The notes under the pieces are model-generated. The model was not told where the DNA came from. It was given only the letters and a program-made list of their open reading frames with translations, and ran no database searches. From Mycolicibacterium sp. CBMA 226 (lineage in GTDB: Bacteria > Actinomycetota > Actinomycetes > Mycobacteriales > Mycobacteriaceae), in NCBI RefSeq assembly GCF_009729075.1, contig NZ_VTGY01000007.1, forward strand, positions 124,001 through 188,000: 64,000 nucleotides of DNA, written 5' to 3'. Made by a program: the position numbers and the translations under genes. Shown here in pieces: positions 9,402 to 19,996 of the stretch; positions within the stretch are counted from its first letter, which is position 1; every line of letters starts with the position of its first letter.

Positions 9402-10760
9402 TTACCCGAGGAGGGCGTCGACGAACGCCGCGGGCTCGAAGGGCGCCAGGTCGTCCGGCCCCTCACCGAGGCCGACGAGCTTGACGGGCACGCCGAGCTC
9501 CTGCTGCACCCGGAACACGATGCCGCCCTTGGCGGTGCCGTCGAGCTTGGTGAGTACCACGCCGGTGATGTCGACGACCTCGGCGAAGACGCGGGCCTGC
9601 GGGAGGCTGTTCTGGCCGATGGTGGCGTCGAGGACCAGCAGCACCTCGTCGACCTTGGCGCGCTTCTCGACGACGCGCTTGACCTTGCCCAGCTCGTCCA
9701 TCAGGCCGGTCTTGGTGTGCAGCCGGCCCGCCGTGTCGATCACGACGACGTCAGCGCCTGCCGCGACGCCCTTGTCGACGGCGTCGAACGCCACCGAAGC
9801 CGGGTCCGCGCCTTCGGGGCCCCGGACGATGTCGGCGCCTACGCGGGCGCCCCAGCTCTGCAGCTGGTCGGCCGCGGCGGCGCGGAACGTGTCGGCGGCG
9901 CCGAGTACGACGCGGCGGCCGTCTGCGACCAGCACGCGGGCCAGCTTTCCGACGGTGGTGGTCTTGCCGGCCCCGTTGACCCCGACCACCAGCAGCACCG
10001 ACGGCTTGTCGGCGTGCGGCAGCGCCTTGATCGAGCGGTCCAGGTCGGTCCGCAGTTCCTTGATCAGCACCTCACGCAGCACGGCGCGGGCGTCGGCCTC
10101 GGTGCGCACGTTGGCCTCGGCCATCCGGCCGCGGAGCGCGGTGACCACCGAGTCGGTGGCGACCGGGCCCAGGTCCGCGATCAGCAGGGTGTCCTCGATG
10201 TCCTCCCAGGAATCCTCATCGAGGTCGCCACCACCCAGCAGGCCCAGCATGCTGCGGCCCAGCGTGGTCTGCGACTTGGCCAGGCGGCCGCGCAGCCGCT
10301 CCAGCCGCCCCGCCGTGGGTGCGATCTCGTCGCGCGGGACGGTCTCGGCTTCGGGCTCCGGGGTCGGCACGGGTTCCGGCGCGACCTCGGGCGCCGCCTC
10401 GGGCTCGGGCGCAACAGTAGGCTCCGGCTCGGCCACGACCTCGGGCTCGGGCACGACCTCCGGCTCGGGCACGACTTCCGGCTCGGGCAGCTGGACTTCG
10501 GCGATGGTGCGCTTGCGCGAGTCGCGCGGAATCTCGGCATCGTCGCCAACGGTCGGTAGCTTCTCCGCGGTGTCGGAACTACTGAACGTGATGCCTGACG
10601 ACGCCGTGTAGCCGCCGGAACGATCCAGCTTGGGAGTTTCCTCCGGCGCGGACAGCGAGATGCGGCTGCGCCGGTAGCGGACGAATCCGACAACCAGGGC
10701 AGTGAGAACAAGAACTGCGGCGACCGCTATCGCGATCCAGAGACCTTCCGACACGACCAC
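9402..10760 (-). CDS. ftsY: Signal recognition particle receptor FtsY
   Basis: 452 residues. This is the membrane-associated SRP receptor GTPase that pairs with Ffh. It begins with a transmembrane segment (about residues 7-27, 'LWIAIAVAAVLVLTALVVG'), followed by a positively charged stretch. An acidic, Pro/Glu-rich linker then carries tandem PEPEVV-type hexapeptides (about 90-140). The NG domain has 'VVGVNGAGKTTTVGKLA' (G1), 'DTAGRLHTKTGLMDEL' (G3) and 'TKLDGTAKGG' (G4). The N-terminal membrane anchor is typical of actinobacterial FtsY. It follows smc by 47 bp on the same strand and is probably co-transcribed. Confidence 0.96.
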   Translation of the reverse strand: MVVSEGLWIAIAVAAVLVLTALVVGFVRYRRSRISLSAPEETPKLDRSGGYTASSGITFSSSDTAEKLPTVGDDAEIPRDSRKRTIAEVQLPEPEVVPEPEVVPEPEVVAEPEPTVAPEPEAAPEVAPEPVPTPEPEAETVPRDEIAPTAGRLERLRGRLAKSQTTLGRSMLGLLGGGDLDEDSWEDIEDTLLIADLGPVATDSVVTALRGRMAEANVRTEADARAVLREVLIKELRTDLDRSIKALPHADKPSVLLVVGVNGAGKTTTVGKLARVLVADGRRVVLGAADTFRAAAADQLQSWGARVGADIVRGPEGADPASVAFDAVDKGVAAGADVVVIDTAGRLHTKTGLMDELGKVKRVVEKRAKVDEVLLVLDATIGQNSLPQARVFAEVVDITGVVLTKLDGTAKGGIVFRVQQELGVPVKLVGLGEGPDDLAPFEPAAFVDALLG

Positions 10761-10807
10761 ATTGTGTCAGCCGCTCCCCCGAAGCCCGCGCCTGGCGCTG
10801 ACTCCGC

Positions 10808-13800
10808 CTAGGACGGGCTGGAGACCAACTCCTGGCCGCGCATGCGCTGCGAGATGACCTGCGTGATGCCGTCGCCCTGCATGGTGACGCCGTACAACGC
10901 GTCGGCGACCTCCATCGTCGGCTTCTGGTGCGTGATGACGATCAGCTGCGACTTTTCCCGCAGCTGCTCGAACAGGCTGATCAGACGACGCAGGTTCACG
11001 TCGTCGAGTGCGGCCTCGACCTCGTCCATGACGTAGAAGGGTGACGGGCGCGCCCGGAAGATCGCCACCAGCATCGCCACCGCGGTCAGCGACTTCTCAC
11101 CGCCGGACAGCAGCGACAGCCGCTTGACCTTCTTGCCCGGCGGGCGGGCCTCGACCTCGATGCCGGTGGTGAGCATGTCGCCGGGGTTGGTCAGCAGCAG
11201 CCGGCCCTCGCCGCCGGGGAACAGCGTCGCGAACACCTGGGTGAATTCCTGCTCGACGTCGGCATAGGCCTCGGCAAACACCCGCAGGATGCGCTCGTCG
11301 ACGTCGGCGATGACGTCCATCAGGTCCTTGCGGGCGCCCTTGACGTCCTCGAGCTGAGTGGACAGGAAGTTGTAGCGCTCCTCGAGCGCGGCGAACTCCT
11401 CCAGCGCCAGCGGATTCACCCGGCCGAGCTCGGCCAGTTCCTTTTCGGCCTTCTTGGCGCGCCGCTCCTGCGTCGGCCGGTCGAACGCCATCGGCGTGGG
11501 CGCGGTCACCTGCTCGCCGCGTTCCTTGGCCTGCTCGTATTCGGCCATCTCAAGTTCGGTCGGCGGCAGCGGCGCGTCCGGCCCATATTCGGCGACCAGG
11601 TCGGCCACCGCCATCCCGAACTGCTCCAGCACCTGCTGTTCGAGTTGCTCGATGCGAAGCGCCGCTTGCGCTTTCGCGACCTCGTCGCGATGTAGCGCCT
11701 CGGTCAACGCGCCGGCCCGGGCACTGAGTTCGGAAACTTCGGCCCGGACGCGGGTCAATCCCTCGGAACGCTGAGCCCGCTCGGCGGCCAGCGCATCGCG
11801 CTTGCGTGCCGCGAGAGCCACTGTGGCAGCCAGCTTTTCGGCCACCAGACGGCCGGAATCGGCGACCGCGGCCGCAACCTTCGCCGCGTTCTCCCGGGCT
11901 TCGCGGGCCCGCGAAGCCCGCACCCGAGCCTCCCGCTCTGCAGCCGCGGCGCGGCGCAATGAATCCGCCCGTCCGCGAACGGCATTCGCGCGTTCCTCAG
12001 CGGTACGCACCGCCAGCCGCGCCTCGACCTCGACCGCCCGCGCCTCTTCGGCGGCCGCCGTCGTCTCGGACCGGTCGACGAACTCGACGTCGAACATCGG
12101 CTCCTGCTGGGCGTTGTGGAAACGGTCTTCCAGCTCGGCGAGCTCGGCCAGGGTGCGGCCGCGGCCCGCCTCGAGTTCGTCGCGCTGCCGGATCAGCTGC
12201 TGCCATTCGGCGTCGGCAGTCCGGGCCTCCTGCCCGAGCCGGGCCAGCTGCTCGTAGATCGCCGATATCGCGGCGTCGGACTCGTGCAGTGCGGCCAGCG
12301 CGTGTTCGACAGCGTCGCGCCGCGCCTTCTGTTCCGCGAGAGCCCCGGACAGCGCGGCACCGTATTCACTGGTCTGCCGCTCGGCCTCGACCAGCTGGGC
12401 GCGCGCCTTGTCGACCTCCGCGGTGATCTCGAGGGCGCTCGGCTTGCGGTCGGACCCGCCGCTGACCCACCCGGCGCCGACCAGGTCAGCGTCGGCCGTG
12501 ACGGCCCGCAGCTCGGGCCGCGCAGCCACCAGCTCCAGTGCCGCCGGCAGGTCGTCGACCACGACGACCCGGCCCAGCATGGCGGTCAGCGCTCCCGTCA
12601 ACCGGGCCGGGACCTCCACGAGGTCCAGCGCCCACAGTGCCCCGGACGGTAAATCCCCACGCGGCGAAGCTGTTTCGGCCGGCCAGTCGCCCAGCACTAT
12701 GGCCGCGCGCCCGCCGTCGCCCTTCTTGAGTGCATCGACCGCGGCCCGGGCCGCGTCGAAACTCTCGGCCGCGAGCGCGTCGGCAGCGGCGCCCAGCACC
12801 GCCGCGATCGCCGCCTCGTGACCCGGCCGCACCCGCACCAGTTCGGCGACCGAACCGAAAAGCCCTCCGCCGTCATGGTTTTCCTGCAGCCACGCCGAGC
12901 CGTCTTTGAGGTCCAGCGTCACCGACAATGCGTCGATACGCGCCCGCAGGGAAGCCACCTGCTTCTCCGCGGCGCGCTCGGCAGCCTGCAACTCGTCGAC
13001 GCGTCCGTCGGCCTGCAGCATGGCGTTGATGGTGCGGTCGTGGTGTTCGTCCAGGCCGTATTCGCCGGCGTCCAGCGCACTGACCCGGCTCTGCACCGTC
13101 TCGAACTCGGCCTGCGCCTGCTGGACGCGGGCGGCGGCTTCCTCGATGTTGGCCGTCAGCCGAACCGCGCCCTCGTCGATGGATTCGATGCGCGTGCGCA
13201 TGGTGTCGACCTGGCCCGACAACCGGGCCAGTCCTTCACGACGGTCCGCCTCGGCACGCGCCGCGGCCATCTGGGCGCGCTCGGCATCGGCGGCAGCGCG
13301 TTCGCACTCGGCCAGTGCGCCGCGCGCAGCCTCGAGCCGCGTCCGGGATTCCGCGAGTTCGGCGAGCAGCTGTTCCTCGTGCTCGGCGACCGCGTCGGCC
13401 TCGGCGTCCAGCGCGTCCGGGTCCGGCCCCGTCGACGTCTCCGGATCGGTATCGAGCAGGTTGGTGCGCTCGGTGGCGATGCGGACGGTGGCGCTGACCC
13501 GCTCGGCGAGCGCGGACAGCCGGAACCAGGTCTGCTGAGCGGCCTCGGCCCGGCCGGACAGACCCGACACCGCCGCTTCGTGGCCGGCCAGCTCGGCCGA
13601 CGCGGCTTCGAGACGTTCGGTCACTTCGCCGTGCTCGCGCCGCAGCGCGGTCTCGGTCTGGTTGGTGTCGTCGAACTCGGCCTGCCTGGTCACCAGGTCG
13701 TCGGCGGCCAGGCGCAGCCGCGCGTCACGCAGATCGGCCTGGATCGTCTGCGCACGGCGTGCCATCTCGGCCTGCCGACCCAGCGGTTTGAGCTGACGAC

Positions 13801-14395
13801 GAAGTTCGGTGGTCAGGTCCGTCAGGCGGGCCAGGTTGGCCTGCATCGCGTCGAGCTTGCGGACCGCTTTTTCCTTGCGCCGGCGGTGTTTGAGCACGCC
13901 GGCGGCTTCCTCGATGAAGGCGCGGCGGTCCTCGGGGCGCGACTCCAGGATTTCCGAGAGCTTGCCCTGACCGACGATGACGTGCATTTCGCGGCCGATG
14001 CCGGAGTCGGAGAGCAATTCCTGCACGTCCATGAGCCGGCAATTGCTGCCGTTGATCTCGTACTCGCTGGCGCCGTCGCGGAAAACGCGGCGGGTGATCG
14101 ACACCTCGGAGTACTCGATCGGCAGGGCGTTGTCCGAGTTGTCGATCGTCAGGGTCACCTCGGCCCGGCCCAGCGGGGCCCGCGAGGACGTGCCGGCGAA
14201 GATGACGTCTTCCATCTTGCCGCCGCGCAGGGTCTTGGCGCCCTGCTCACCCATCACCCAGGTCAGGGCGTCGACGACGTTCGATTTGCCCGAACCGTTG
14301 GGCCCCACCACGCAAGTGATGCCGGGTTCGAAGCGAAGAGTCGTCGGCGACGCGAAGGACTTGAAGCCCTTCAGCGTCAGACTCTTCAGATGCAT
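10808..14395 (-). CDS. smc: Chromosome segregation ATPase SMC
   Basis: 1195 residues, a normal length for bacterial SMC. The N-terminal head has Walker A '[16 protein letters not shown]'. Two long coiled coils (about 170-500 and 660-1010) flank a hinge near 510-640 ('[19 protein letters not shown]'). The C-terminal head has the ABC signature '[17 protein letters not shown]' and Walker B '[14 protein letters not shown]'. It forms the ATP-driven dimer that, with ScpAB, compacts and segregates the origin region. The gene lies between acyP and ftsY as in other mycobacteria. Confidence 0.97.
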   Translation of the reverse strand: MHLKSLTLKGFKSFASPTTLRFEPGITCVVGPNGSGKSNVVDALTWVMGEQGAKTLRGGKMEDVIFAGTSSRAPLGRAEVTLTIDNSDNALPIEYSEVSITRRVFRDGASEYEINGSNCRLMDVQELLSDSGIGREMHVIVGQGKLSEILESRPEDRRAFIEEAAGVLKHRRRKEKAVRKLDAMQANLARLTDLTTELRRQLKPLGRQAEMARRAQTIQADLRDARLRLAADDLVTRQAEFDDTNQTETALRREHGEVTERLEAASAELAGHEAAVSGLSGRAEAAQQTWFRLSALAERVSATVRIATERTNLLDTDPETSTGPDPDALDAEADAVAEHEEQLLAELAESRTRLEAARGALAECERAAADAERAQMAAARAEADRREGLARLSGQVDTMRTRIESIDEGAVRLTANIEEAAARVQQAQAEFETVQSRVSALDAGEYGLDEHHDRTINAMLQADGRVDELQAAERAAEKQVASLRARIDALSVTLDLKDGSAWLQENHDGGGLFGSVAELVRVRPGHEAAIAAVLGAAADALAAESFDAARAAVDALKKGDGGRAAIVLGDWPAETASPRGDLPSGALWALDLVEVPARLTGALTAMLGRVVVVDDLPAALELVAARPELRAVTADADLVGAGWVSGGSDRKPSALEITAEVDKARAQLVEAERQTSEYGAALSGALAEQKARRDAVEHALAALHESDAAISAIYEQLARLGQEARTADAEWQQLIRQRDELEAGRGRTLAELAELEDRFHNAQQEPMFDVEFVDRSETTAAAEEARAVEVEARLAVRTAEERANAVRGRADSLRRAAAAEREARVRASRAREARENAAKVAAAVADSGRLVAEKLAATVALAARKRDALAAERAQRSEGLTRVRAEVSELSARAGALTEALHRDEVAKAQAALRIEQLEQQVLEQFGMAVADLVAEYGPDAPLPPTELEMAEYEQAKERGEQVTAPTPMAFDRPTQERRAKKAEKELAELGRVNPLALEEFAALEERYNFLSTQLEDVKGARKDLMDVIADVDERILRVFAEAYADVEQEFTQVFATLFPGGEGRLLLTNPGDMLTTGIEVEARPPGKKVKRLSLLSGGEKSLTAVAMLVAIFRARPSPFYVMDEVEAALDDVNLRRLISLFEQLREKSQLIVITHQKPTMEVADALYGVTMQGDGITQVISQRMRGQELVSSPS

Positions 14396-14446
14396 GGGGT
14401 GAAACCCTACCGTCGCGCCGGTTAAATGCAGGCGACCCCTAGGCTT

Positions 14447-14725
14447 CTAGCGCTCAGAAAAACCCTCGATCGGGTCGCCCGCGGCGGTCCACTCGTCGAC
14501 GACGGTTGTCACGGTGCCCGGTGTCGTGCCACTGCGCAGCAGTGCCAGCAGCCGCTCGCAGTCGGCACGCGAACCCTGCGCCACGACGTGGACGCGGCCG
14601 TCCGGCTTGTTGCTGGCGTAGCCGGTGAGGTCCAACTCCAGCGCCCGGGCCCGGGTCCACCAGCGGAACCCGACGCCCTGCACCTGGCCGTGTACCCAGG
14701 CCGACAGCCGGACCGCCTCGGTCAC
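14447..14725 (-). CDS. acyP: Acylphosphatase
   Basis: 92 residues, the normal acylphosphatase length. The family signature 'VHGQVQGVGFRWWTRARA' supplies the phosphate-binding loop and catalytic Arg. The catalytic Asn lies in 'GYASNKPDGRVHVVAQG'. It hydrolyses the carboxyl-phosphate bond of acylphosphates such as 1,3-bisphosphoglycerate or carbamoyl phosphate. Its start overlaps the stop of the OsmC-family gene by 4 bp (ATGA type), so the two are translationally coupled. Confidence 0.95.
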   Translation of the reverse strand: MTEAVRLSAWVHGQVQGVGFRWWTRARALELDLTGYASNKPDGRVHVVAQGSRADCERLLALLRSGTTPGTVTTVVDEWTAAGDPIEGFSER

Positions 14726-15126
14726 TCGGCGAACTCGAACGTGACCTCGGTGCCCGCCTTCAAGGTGCGGCCCACCGTGCAGACCTTGTCGATGGCGCGC
14801 TCGACGACGATCTTCAGTCGCTTGATCTCGTCCTCCGACAGGCTCGAGAGGTCGAGCTCCATGGACTCCTCCAGCCGGGGGTAGACCTCGTTCTCCCGGT
14901 CCGGCGGTCCCGACACCCGGATCGTGGTCTGGTAGTCGTCACCGAGCCGGGTGCGCAACGGCGCATCGCTGCTCATGCCGCTGCACGCCGCCAACGCGAT
15001 CTTGAGCAATTCCCCCGGGGTGAAGACGCCCTCGACGTCCTCGGACCCGACGAGGACCTCGGCTCCTCGTGAGCTGTGCCCGGCGTAGCGGCGCACCCCG
15101 GTCCGTTCGACCCACAGTTCCGTCAT
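14722..15126 (-). CDS. OsmC/Ohr-family peroxiredoxin-like protein
   Basis: 134 residues. OsmC-fold proteins reduce organic hydroperoxides with a pair of cysteines. Candidates here are the Cys in 'KIALAACSGMSSDAPLR' and the Cys in 'AIDKVCTVGRTLKAGTE', which correspond to the two conserved positions. It is coupled by a 4-bp overlap to acyP downstream. It is the positional equivalent of Rv2923c. Organic-peroxide detoxification is the family role; the specific substrate is unknown. Confidence 0.88.
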   Translation of the reverse strand: MTELWVERTGVRRYAGHSSRGAEVLVGSEDVEGVFTPGELLKIALAACSGMSSDAPLRTRLGDDYQTTIRVSGPPDRENEVYPRLEESMELDLSSLSEDEIKRLKIVVERAIDKVCTVGRTLKAGTEVTFEFAE

Positions 15127-15164
15127 GGCTCATTTGTACCGTGCGGCACCGACCCGCTAGCCAC

Positions 15165-15262
15165 CACAATGTGTTTCCGCAAGGAAAGTGGTGAGTGGAA
15201 CTACCGCCGGACGACCTCGCCCGAGATGAAGGAAACTGCAGCAGCTGCCCATGCTGAAGTAA
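15165..15262 (+). pseudogene. 3' relic of a third GYGQP-protein paralog (frameshifted)
   Basis: The stretch encodes '[11 protein letters not shown]' and then 'SPEMK', matching the [19 protein letters not shown] end of the intact gene that follows. One base too many near 15240 shifts the frame, after which it reads QLPMLK-stop (TAA at 15260-15262), like the NLPGMK-stop of the paralog. No N-terminal half is present. It is therefore the tail of a former copy left between the OsmC gene and the first intact paralog. Confidence 0.75.
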
Positions 15263-15304
15263 CGCCGAGGCCGGCCGGCGTTCGCGGTGGTAGACCGCCC
15301 AGCG

Positions 15305-16181
15305 GTGTTAACTTGGACTGCAAGCACAGTTCACAGGGAGCGACCAGACATGACCTATCCCCCGCTCGGGCCGCAGCCAGGCGCACAGCCGTGGCAGCCG
15401 CCGCAGCAGCCTGCACCCGGGTACCCACCGAGCGGCTACGGCCAGCCGGGATATGGCCAGCCCCAGCCCGCCTATGGACAGCCTCCGTATGGACAGCCGA
15501 CATATGGTCAACCCGCCTACGGTCAACCCGGGTACGGACAACCCGCCTACGGGCAGCCCGGGTACGGCCAACCGCCGGGTTACCCGATGGGACCGGGCTT
15601 CCCGGGCGCGCCACAGCCCAAGTCGAACGGCCCGAAGTGGGCGCTGATCGGTGGGCTGGCGGCCATCATCGTCGTCGGCATCGTGCTTGCCGTGGTGCTG
15701 GTCTCGAATTCCGGCGGTGGGCTCAGCGCACTGGGCGGCAACTCCGACGAGGATCAGATCCGGAGTCTCATGACCTCGGGACCGTCGTCGATCAAAGAAC
15801 GGGCCTGCGCCAACGACCAGAAGTTCTTCAGTAAGTTCCCCGGTATCGCCGACAGCACCGGCACCAATCCGACCGGCGCCAAAGGCAAAGCAACCGTCGA
15901 CAGCGTCAACGTGACCGGTGACACCGCCACCGCGGAAGTCACCGCGACGTCGAGCACCGGCCTCGAGCGCTCGGGCACGCTGTACTTCCGCAAAGAGAGC
16001 GGCGAGTGGAAGATCTGCTTCACCGACTCACCGCAGCTGAAGCAGCTACAGAACCTGCCCGGCATGAAGTAACCGACCTGTGACTTGCCCGGCCGCGGCT
16101 GGCATTTGGGGCAGGAGACCTGGTGTTACGTTGGACACCAAGCACAGTTCACAGGGAGCGCGCAGACATGACCTATCCCCC
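15305..16181 (+). repeat. Tandem duplication unit including promoter-proximal leader
   Basis: The 45 bases before the start of paralog A (15305-15349) and the 45 before paralog B (16123-16167) are nearly identical: GTGTTA..TTGGAC...AAGCACAGTTCACAGGGAGCG. The first six codons of the two genes are shared too. The duplication thus copied the upstream control region together with the gene. Confidence 0.75.
15350..16072 (+). CDS. GYGQP-repeat single-pass membrane protein, paralog A
   Basis: 240 residues starting at the ATG at 15350 ([20 protein letters not shown]); CAGGGAG upstream serves as the ribosome-binding site. The N-terminal third is about a dozen [13 protein letters not shown] repeats, predicted disordered and cytoplasmic. 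One transmembrane helix follows (about residues 98-122, '[21 protein letters not shown]'). An extracytoplasmic domain then starts at '[24 protein letters not shown]' and ends '[17 protein letters not shown]', resembling DUF4878-like/NTF2-type exported domains. It has two cysteines that could pair. Function is unknown. It is tandem with paralog B (95 bp gap), and its leader sequence is duplicated as well. Confidence 0.85.
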   Translation: MTYPPLGPQPGAQPWQPPQQPAPGYPPSGYGQPGYGQPQPAYGQPPYGQPTYGQPAYGQPGYGQPAYGQPGYGQPPGYPMGPGFPGAPQPKSNGPKWALIGGLAAIIVVGIVLAVVLVSNSGGGLSALGGNSDEDQIRSLMTSGPSSIKERACANDQKFFSKFPGIADSTGTNPTGAKGKATVDSVNVTGDTATAEVTATSSTGLERSGTLYFRKESGEWKICFTDSPQLKQLQNLPGMK

Positions 16182-16956
16182 GTCCGGCTCGGATCCGGGC
16201 GCCCAGCCCTGGCAGCCGCCACAGCAGGCGCCCGAGGGGTACTGGCAGCCTGCGTACGGTCAGCCGGCCTACGGTCAACCTGCGTACGGCCAGCCGGCTT
16301 ACGGACAACCCACGTACGGGCAGCCGGCTTACAGACAACCCACGTACGGGCAGCCGGAGTACGGGCAGCCCGGCTATGGACAAGGGCCATACGGCCAGCC
16401 CGGTTACGGCCAGCCCGCCTACGGGCAGCCGGGTTACCCGATGGGGCCGGGTTTCCCCGGCCAGCCCGGGTTTCCGCCGCCCACTCCGCCGAACAACAAC
16501 CGCAAGTTGGCGCTCATCGGCGCGGCGATATTCGCCGTCGTCCTGGTCGTCGGGGTCGTCTTCGCCCTGGTGAAGGCGGGCTCGGACTCGAATACGGCGG
16601 CCGGCGGCGCGGGGACGGCCGCGGCACCGGCGTCGGACGAGGACCAGATTCGCGACCTGATGACGGCGCGCATCGACACGTTCGACGACTTCAAGGCGCA
16701 CTCGTGCGCGAACGACGTGAAGCTGTACGACAAGCTGCCGTCGATCGGGGGCAAGTTCGGCAAGGGCGGCGACGGCCCCGGTTCGAGCGGGACCGCCGAG
16801 ATCACCGCCATCAACGTCAACGGCGATCGGGCGACGGTGGACGTCAAGTCGTCGAGCGGAACCACGACCAACGTCCCGCTGCGCAAGGAAGCCGGCGAGT
16901 GGAAGTTCTGCATGACCGATTCGCCGAAGTTCAAAGGCCTGCCCGGACTGAAGTAG
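16168..16956 (+). CDS. GYGQP-repeat single-pass membrane protein, paralog B
   Basis: 262 residues from the ATG at 16168 ([20 protein letters not shown]). It has the same plan as paralog A: a longer set of [14 protein letters not shown] repeats (about residues 27-95), a transmembrane helix near 114-136 ('[21 protein letters not shown]'), and a C-terminal domain from '[27 protein letters not shown]' to '[25 protein letters not shown]'. The conserved C-terminal signature is E-x-G-E-W-K-x-C-x-T-D-S-P. The function is unrecognised. It ends 3 bp before the convergent mutM stop. Confidence 0.85.
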   Translation: MTYPPSGSDPGAQPWQPPQQAPEGYWQPAYGQPAYGQPAYGQPAYGQPTYGQPAYRQPTYGQPEYGQPGYGQGPYGQPGYGQPAYGQPGYPMGPGFPGQPGFPPPTPPNNNRKLALIGAAIFAVVLVVGVVFALVKAGSDSNTAAGGAGTAAAPASDEDQIRDLMTARIDTFDDFKAHSCANDVKLYDKLPSIGGKFGKGGDGPGSSGTAEITAINVNGDRATVDVKSSSGTTTNVPLRKEAGEWKFCMTDSPKFKGLPGLK

Positions 16957-16959
16957 CGC

Positions 16960-17820
16960 TCAGACCGGTCGCGGGATGCGTGGCCGCGGTTGGCATTTCG
17001 GGCAGTAGTACGACGAGCGGTTCATGAACTTCTCGCGCCGGATCGCCGTTCCGCAGCGGCGGCACGGCTCCCCCTCCTGCCCGTAGGCATCCAGTGAGCG
17101 GTCGAAGTATCCCGACTCGCCGTTGACGTTGACGTACAGCGAGTCGAATGACGTACCGCCTTGAGCGAGTGCCGAATTCATCACATCCGCGGCGTGGCCG
17201 AGGAGTTCCCCGAGCCGGCGCCGCGCCAGGGCCGAGGCCAACCGGAAACCGTTGACCTGCGCCCGCCACAGGGATTCGTCCGCATAGATGTTGCCGACTC
17301 CGGACACCACGGTTTGATCCAACAACTGCCGCTTGATCTCGGAGTCCTTGCGCCGCAGCACGTTCACCACCGCATCCGGATCGAATTCGGGATCCAGCGG
17401 ATCGCGGGCGATGTGCGCCACCGGCACGGGTACGACGCTGCCGTCGACCTCGACCAGGTCGCAGACCTGCCAGCCGCCGAAGGTGCGTTGGTCGACGAAG
17501 CTCAGCTCGGTGCCGTCGTCGAGCACGGCAGCGATGCGTAGGTGCGACGGCCGAGCGGGTGGCCCGATCAGCATCTGCCCGCTCATGCCCAGGTGCACGA
17601 CCAGCGCCTCGTCACCGTCGAGGGTCAGCCACAGGTACTTGCCGCGGCGACCCGTGCCGGTGATCCGGCGGCCGGCCAGCCGGCCGGCCAGGTCCGCGGG
17701 GCCGTCGTCGTGCCGCCGCACCGCGCGCAGGTGCAGGACCCGCACCGTGGTGAAACTCTTTGCGACAACATGTGATTCGAGGCCACGGCGGACGACCTCG
17801 ACCTCGGGGAGTTCAGGCAT
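16960..17820 (-). CDS. mutM: Formamidopyrimidine-DNA glycosylase (Fpg/MutM)
   Basis: 286 residues starting at 17820 with [15 protein letters not shown]. Pro2 is the catalytic Schiff-base nucleophile and Glu3 the general acid. The C-terminal zinc finger is complete: '[13 protein letters not shown]' and 'YYCPKCQ'. The enzyme excises 8-oxoguanine and formamidopyrimidines and cuts the strand by beta/delta elimination. The longer upstream frame lies inside rnc and was rejected because Pro2 must follow the initiator. Its start overlaps the rnc stop by 8 bp. Confidence 0.97.
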   Translation of the reverse strand: MPELPEVEVVRRGLESHVVAKSFTTVRVLHLRAVRRHDDGPADLAGRLAGRRITGTGRRGKYLWLTLDGDEALVVHLGMSGQMLIGPPARPSHLRIAAVLDDGTELSFVDQRTFGGWQVCDLVEVDGSVVPVPVAHIARDPLDPEFDPDAVVNVLRRKDSEIKRQLLDQTVVSGVGNIYADESLWRAQVNGFRLASALARRRLGELLGHAADVMNSALAQGGTSFDSLYVNVNGESGYFDRSLDAYGQEGEPCRRCGTAIRREKFMNRSSYYCPKCQPRPRIPRPV

Positions 17821-18544
17821 TGCTGACGGCGTCAGCGTCGGGGTCGACCGCGGGGCTGGCTTCGAGGGCCTGGTACGCCGCCGCGGCGGCGTGCTGTTCG
17901 GCTTCCTTCTTGGTGCGCCCGGTGCCTTCGCCGTAGTCGACGCCGCCCAGCACCGCTCGTGCGGTGAACTCCTTGTCATGCTCGGGTCCGGTGGACGTCA
18001 CGACATAGGAGGGGACGCCGATCCGGCGGGCGGCGGACAGTTCCTGCAGGCTGGTCTTCCAGTCCAGGCCCGCACCCAGGCTGGCCGCCGTGTCGAGTGC
18101 GGCGCTGAACAGCCCCATCACCACCGCCTGGGCCACCTCGTGGCCGTGCTCGACATACGTTGCCCCGAGTAGTGATTCGAGTCCGTCAGCCAGCAGGTTC
18201 GCTTTCTGCGCGCCACCGCTGGCCATCTCGCCGCGGCCCAGCAGCAGGTAGCTGCCCAGCCCGTCGGGGGTGAGACTCCGTGCGATCTCGGCCAGCGCCT
18301 GGGTGTTGACCACTGCGGACTTGAGCTTCGCCAATTCACCTTCGCTGCGGTCCGGGTAGCGACGGAAAATCTCGGCGGTGATCACCAGCCCGAGCACGGC
18401 GTCGCCGAGGAACTCCAGCCGTTCGTTGGTCGGCAGGCCGCCGTTCTCGTACGCGTAGCTGCGATGGGTCAGGGCCACGGTCAGCAGATCGTCGGGCAAC
18501 TGCACGCCCAGCGCTGCGAGCAGCGGCGCACGATCTACCGTCAC
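17813..18544 (-). CDS. rnc: Ribonuclease III
   Basis: 243 residues from a GTG at 18544 ([20 protein letters not shown]). The GTG overlaps the stop of the upstream gene by 4 bp. The catalytic signature '[15 protein letters not shown]' carries the metal-binding Glu and Asp. The distal pair is in '[17 protein letters not shown]'. A double-stranded-RNA-binding domain fills the C-terminus ('[20 protein letters not shown]' to '[19 protein letters not shown]'). It processes rRNA precursors and structured mRNAs. It sits in a yceD-rnc-mutM group. Confidence 0.96.
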   Translation of the reverse strand: MTVDRAPLLAALGVQLPDDLLTVALTHRSYAYENGGLPTNERLEFLGDAVLGLVITAEIFRRYPDRSEGELAKLKSAVVNTQALAEIARSLTPDGLGSYLLLGRGEMASGGAQKANLLADGLESLLGATYVEHGHEVAQAVVMGLFSAALDTAASLGAGLDWKTSLQELSAARRIGVPSYVVTSTGPEHDKEFTARAVLGGVDYGEGTGRTKKEAEQHAAAAAYQALEASPAVDPDADAVSNA

Positions 18545-19113
18545 CGACCATCCTCCGGCGAAGCACCGCCCGCGTCGGGATTGTCGGGTAGCAGCGCCGA
18601 CAACTTCGCCCACCGCGGGTCGATCTTGTCGTGGTGATGGTCCGGTTCGGCGTCGAGCAGGCGCACCCCGCAATCGGGGCACAGGCCCGGGCAGTCCGGG
18701 GTACACAGCGGCGAGAACGGCAACGTCAGCCCGACCTCGTCGATGATCGTCTGCTCGAGATCGATCATGTCGTCGACGACGTGGCCGACCTCGTCTTCCT
18801 CGGTCGTCGCTTCCGTCGTGCTGTCGGGGTACGCGAACAACTCGGTGAGGTCGACGGTGACGTGCCCGGTCAGCGGGTTGAGGCACCGCGAGCACTCACC
18901 GGCGGTCGGGGCGGAAACCGACCCCGTGACCAGCACGCCTTCGGACACCGACTGCAGTTGCAGGTCGAGTTCGATCGGCGCACCGGCCGCGATGGCCATC
19001 AGTTCCAGACCGATCCGCTCGGGACTGGGCACGGTTTCGGCGTGCACGATCATCGACCCGGGCCGTCGGCCCAATCGGACAATGTCAATGGTCAGCGGAC
19101 TCGGGCCAGGCAT
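18541..19113 (-). CDS. YceD/DUF177 family protein
   Basis: 190 residues. It contains the DUF177 core ('[30 protein letters not shown]') and a Cys-rich C-terminal motif ('[15 protein letters not shown]') that probably binds zinc. In other bacteria this family is encoded next to rpmF and is linked to 23S rRNA or ribosome maturation. Here, as in M. tuberculosis, it precedes rnc instead. The 4-bp overlap with rnc suggests coupling. The exact role is not established. Confidence 0.85.
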   Translation of the reverse strand: MPGPSPLTIDIVRLGRRPGSMIVHAETVPSPERIGLELMAIAAGAPIELDLQLQSVSEGVLVTGSVSAPTAGECSRCLNPLTGHVTVDLTELFAYPDSTTEATTEEDEVGHVVDDMIDLEQTIIDEVGLTLPFSPLCTPDCPGLCPDCGVRLLDAEPDHHHDKIDPRWAKLSALLPDNPDAGGASPEDGR

Positions 19114-19169
19114 TGGACAATCCTACGTCGGCGCCGATCGTCGACCGGACGCCATTCCGCCGAAGGGGT

Positions 19170-19907
19170 TCAGCGCTGGGCGTAGTCGTGTGTGCCGGCA
19201 GCGGTACGCAGCTGGTGCCGGCCCCGGCTGACCGAGCGCAGGGTGCCCTGGAGGTGCTCCTCGAATTCGGCGAGCTTGGTGTCGACGTAGATGTCGCATT
19301 CGCCCCGCAGGCGGTCGGCTTCGGCGTGCGCGGAATCGATCATCCGGGTGGCCTCGGCGTGGGCGGTCTGGACCACTTCGGTCTCGGACACGAGACGCTG
19401 CTGCTCCTTGATGCCTTCCTGCACGGCCTTCTCGTACGACAGGTTGCCGCTCTCCAGCAGGCGGTCGACCTCGGCCTTTGCCCGGTTGGTGCTGGCCTCG
19501 TACTCCCGCTTGGCAGTGCTGGCGATCCGGTTGGCCTCCTCGCGGGCCTCGACGACCATGCGCTCGCTGTGCTGACGCGCCTCTGCCACCATGCGGTCTG
19601 CCTGCGCCTTGGCGTCGGCCAGCAGCCGGTCGGCCTCGGCACGCGCGTGGTTGACCAGCGAATCCGCCTCGGCCGTGGCCGACGACACCATCGAGTCGGC
19701 GTGCTGCTTCGCCTCGCGCAGCATGCCGTCGCGGGCGTCGAGGACATCCTGGGCGTCGTCCAGTTCGCCAGGGATCGCGTCCTTGATGTCGTCGAGCAGT
19801 TCCAGGACATCGCCCCGCGGCACCATGCAGCCCGCGGTCATGGGCACTCCGCGCGCCTCTTCCACGATCGCGCCGAGCTCGTCCAGCGCCTCAAATACTC
19901 GGTACAC
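19170..19907 (-). CDS. sepIVA: SepIVA-like DivIVA-domain septum protein
   Basis: 245 residues from a GTG start (MYRVFEALDELGAIVEEARG). After a short N-terminal domain with 'VPRGDVLELLDDIKDAIPGEL' it is one long coiled coil (about residues 55-220) rich in heptads such as AEADRLLADAKAQADRMVAEA. The positional homolog Rv2927c/SepIVA is an essential mycobacterial division factor that localises to the septum and subpolar region. No membrane segment is visible. It is the last gene before the site where the PDIM lipid cluster sits in M. tuberculosis. Confidence 0.88.
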   Translation of the reverse strand: MYRVFEALDELGAIVEEARGVPMTAGCMVPRGDVLELLDDIKDAIPGELDDAQDVLDARDGMLREAKQHADSMVSSATAEADSLVNHARAEADRLLADAKAQADRMVAEARQHSERMVVEAREEANRIASTAKREYEASTNRAKAEVDRLLESGNLSYEKAVQEGIKEQQRLVSETEVVQTAHAEATRMIDSAHAEADRLRGECDIYVDTKLAEFEEHLQGTLRSVSRGRHQLRTAAGTHDYAQR

Positions 19908-19996
19908 GGCAACATCCTCCAGGCGTAGTTGTTGTTACCAGTGTGCCTGGTGTTACTCGTGTGACTCTACTTTGCCGGCCGGTGTGTCGCGCAGAA

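Noticed and set aside
12818..14425. Plus-strand open frame of 535 codons
   Set aside because: It is antisense to smc, whose ATPase motifs are intact; no protein-like motif is present on the plus strand.
15076..15834. 252-codon plus-strand frame bridging the relic and paralog A
   Set aside because: It begins inside the OsmC gene on the other strand, contains the relic tail and then reads paralog A out of frame. Only the FRKESGEW part is meaningful, as a pseudogene.
17821..17979. N-terminal extension of MutM
   Set aside because: Pro2 must be exposed directly after the initiator Met for catalysis, and the upstream codons belong to rnc.
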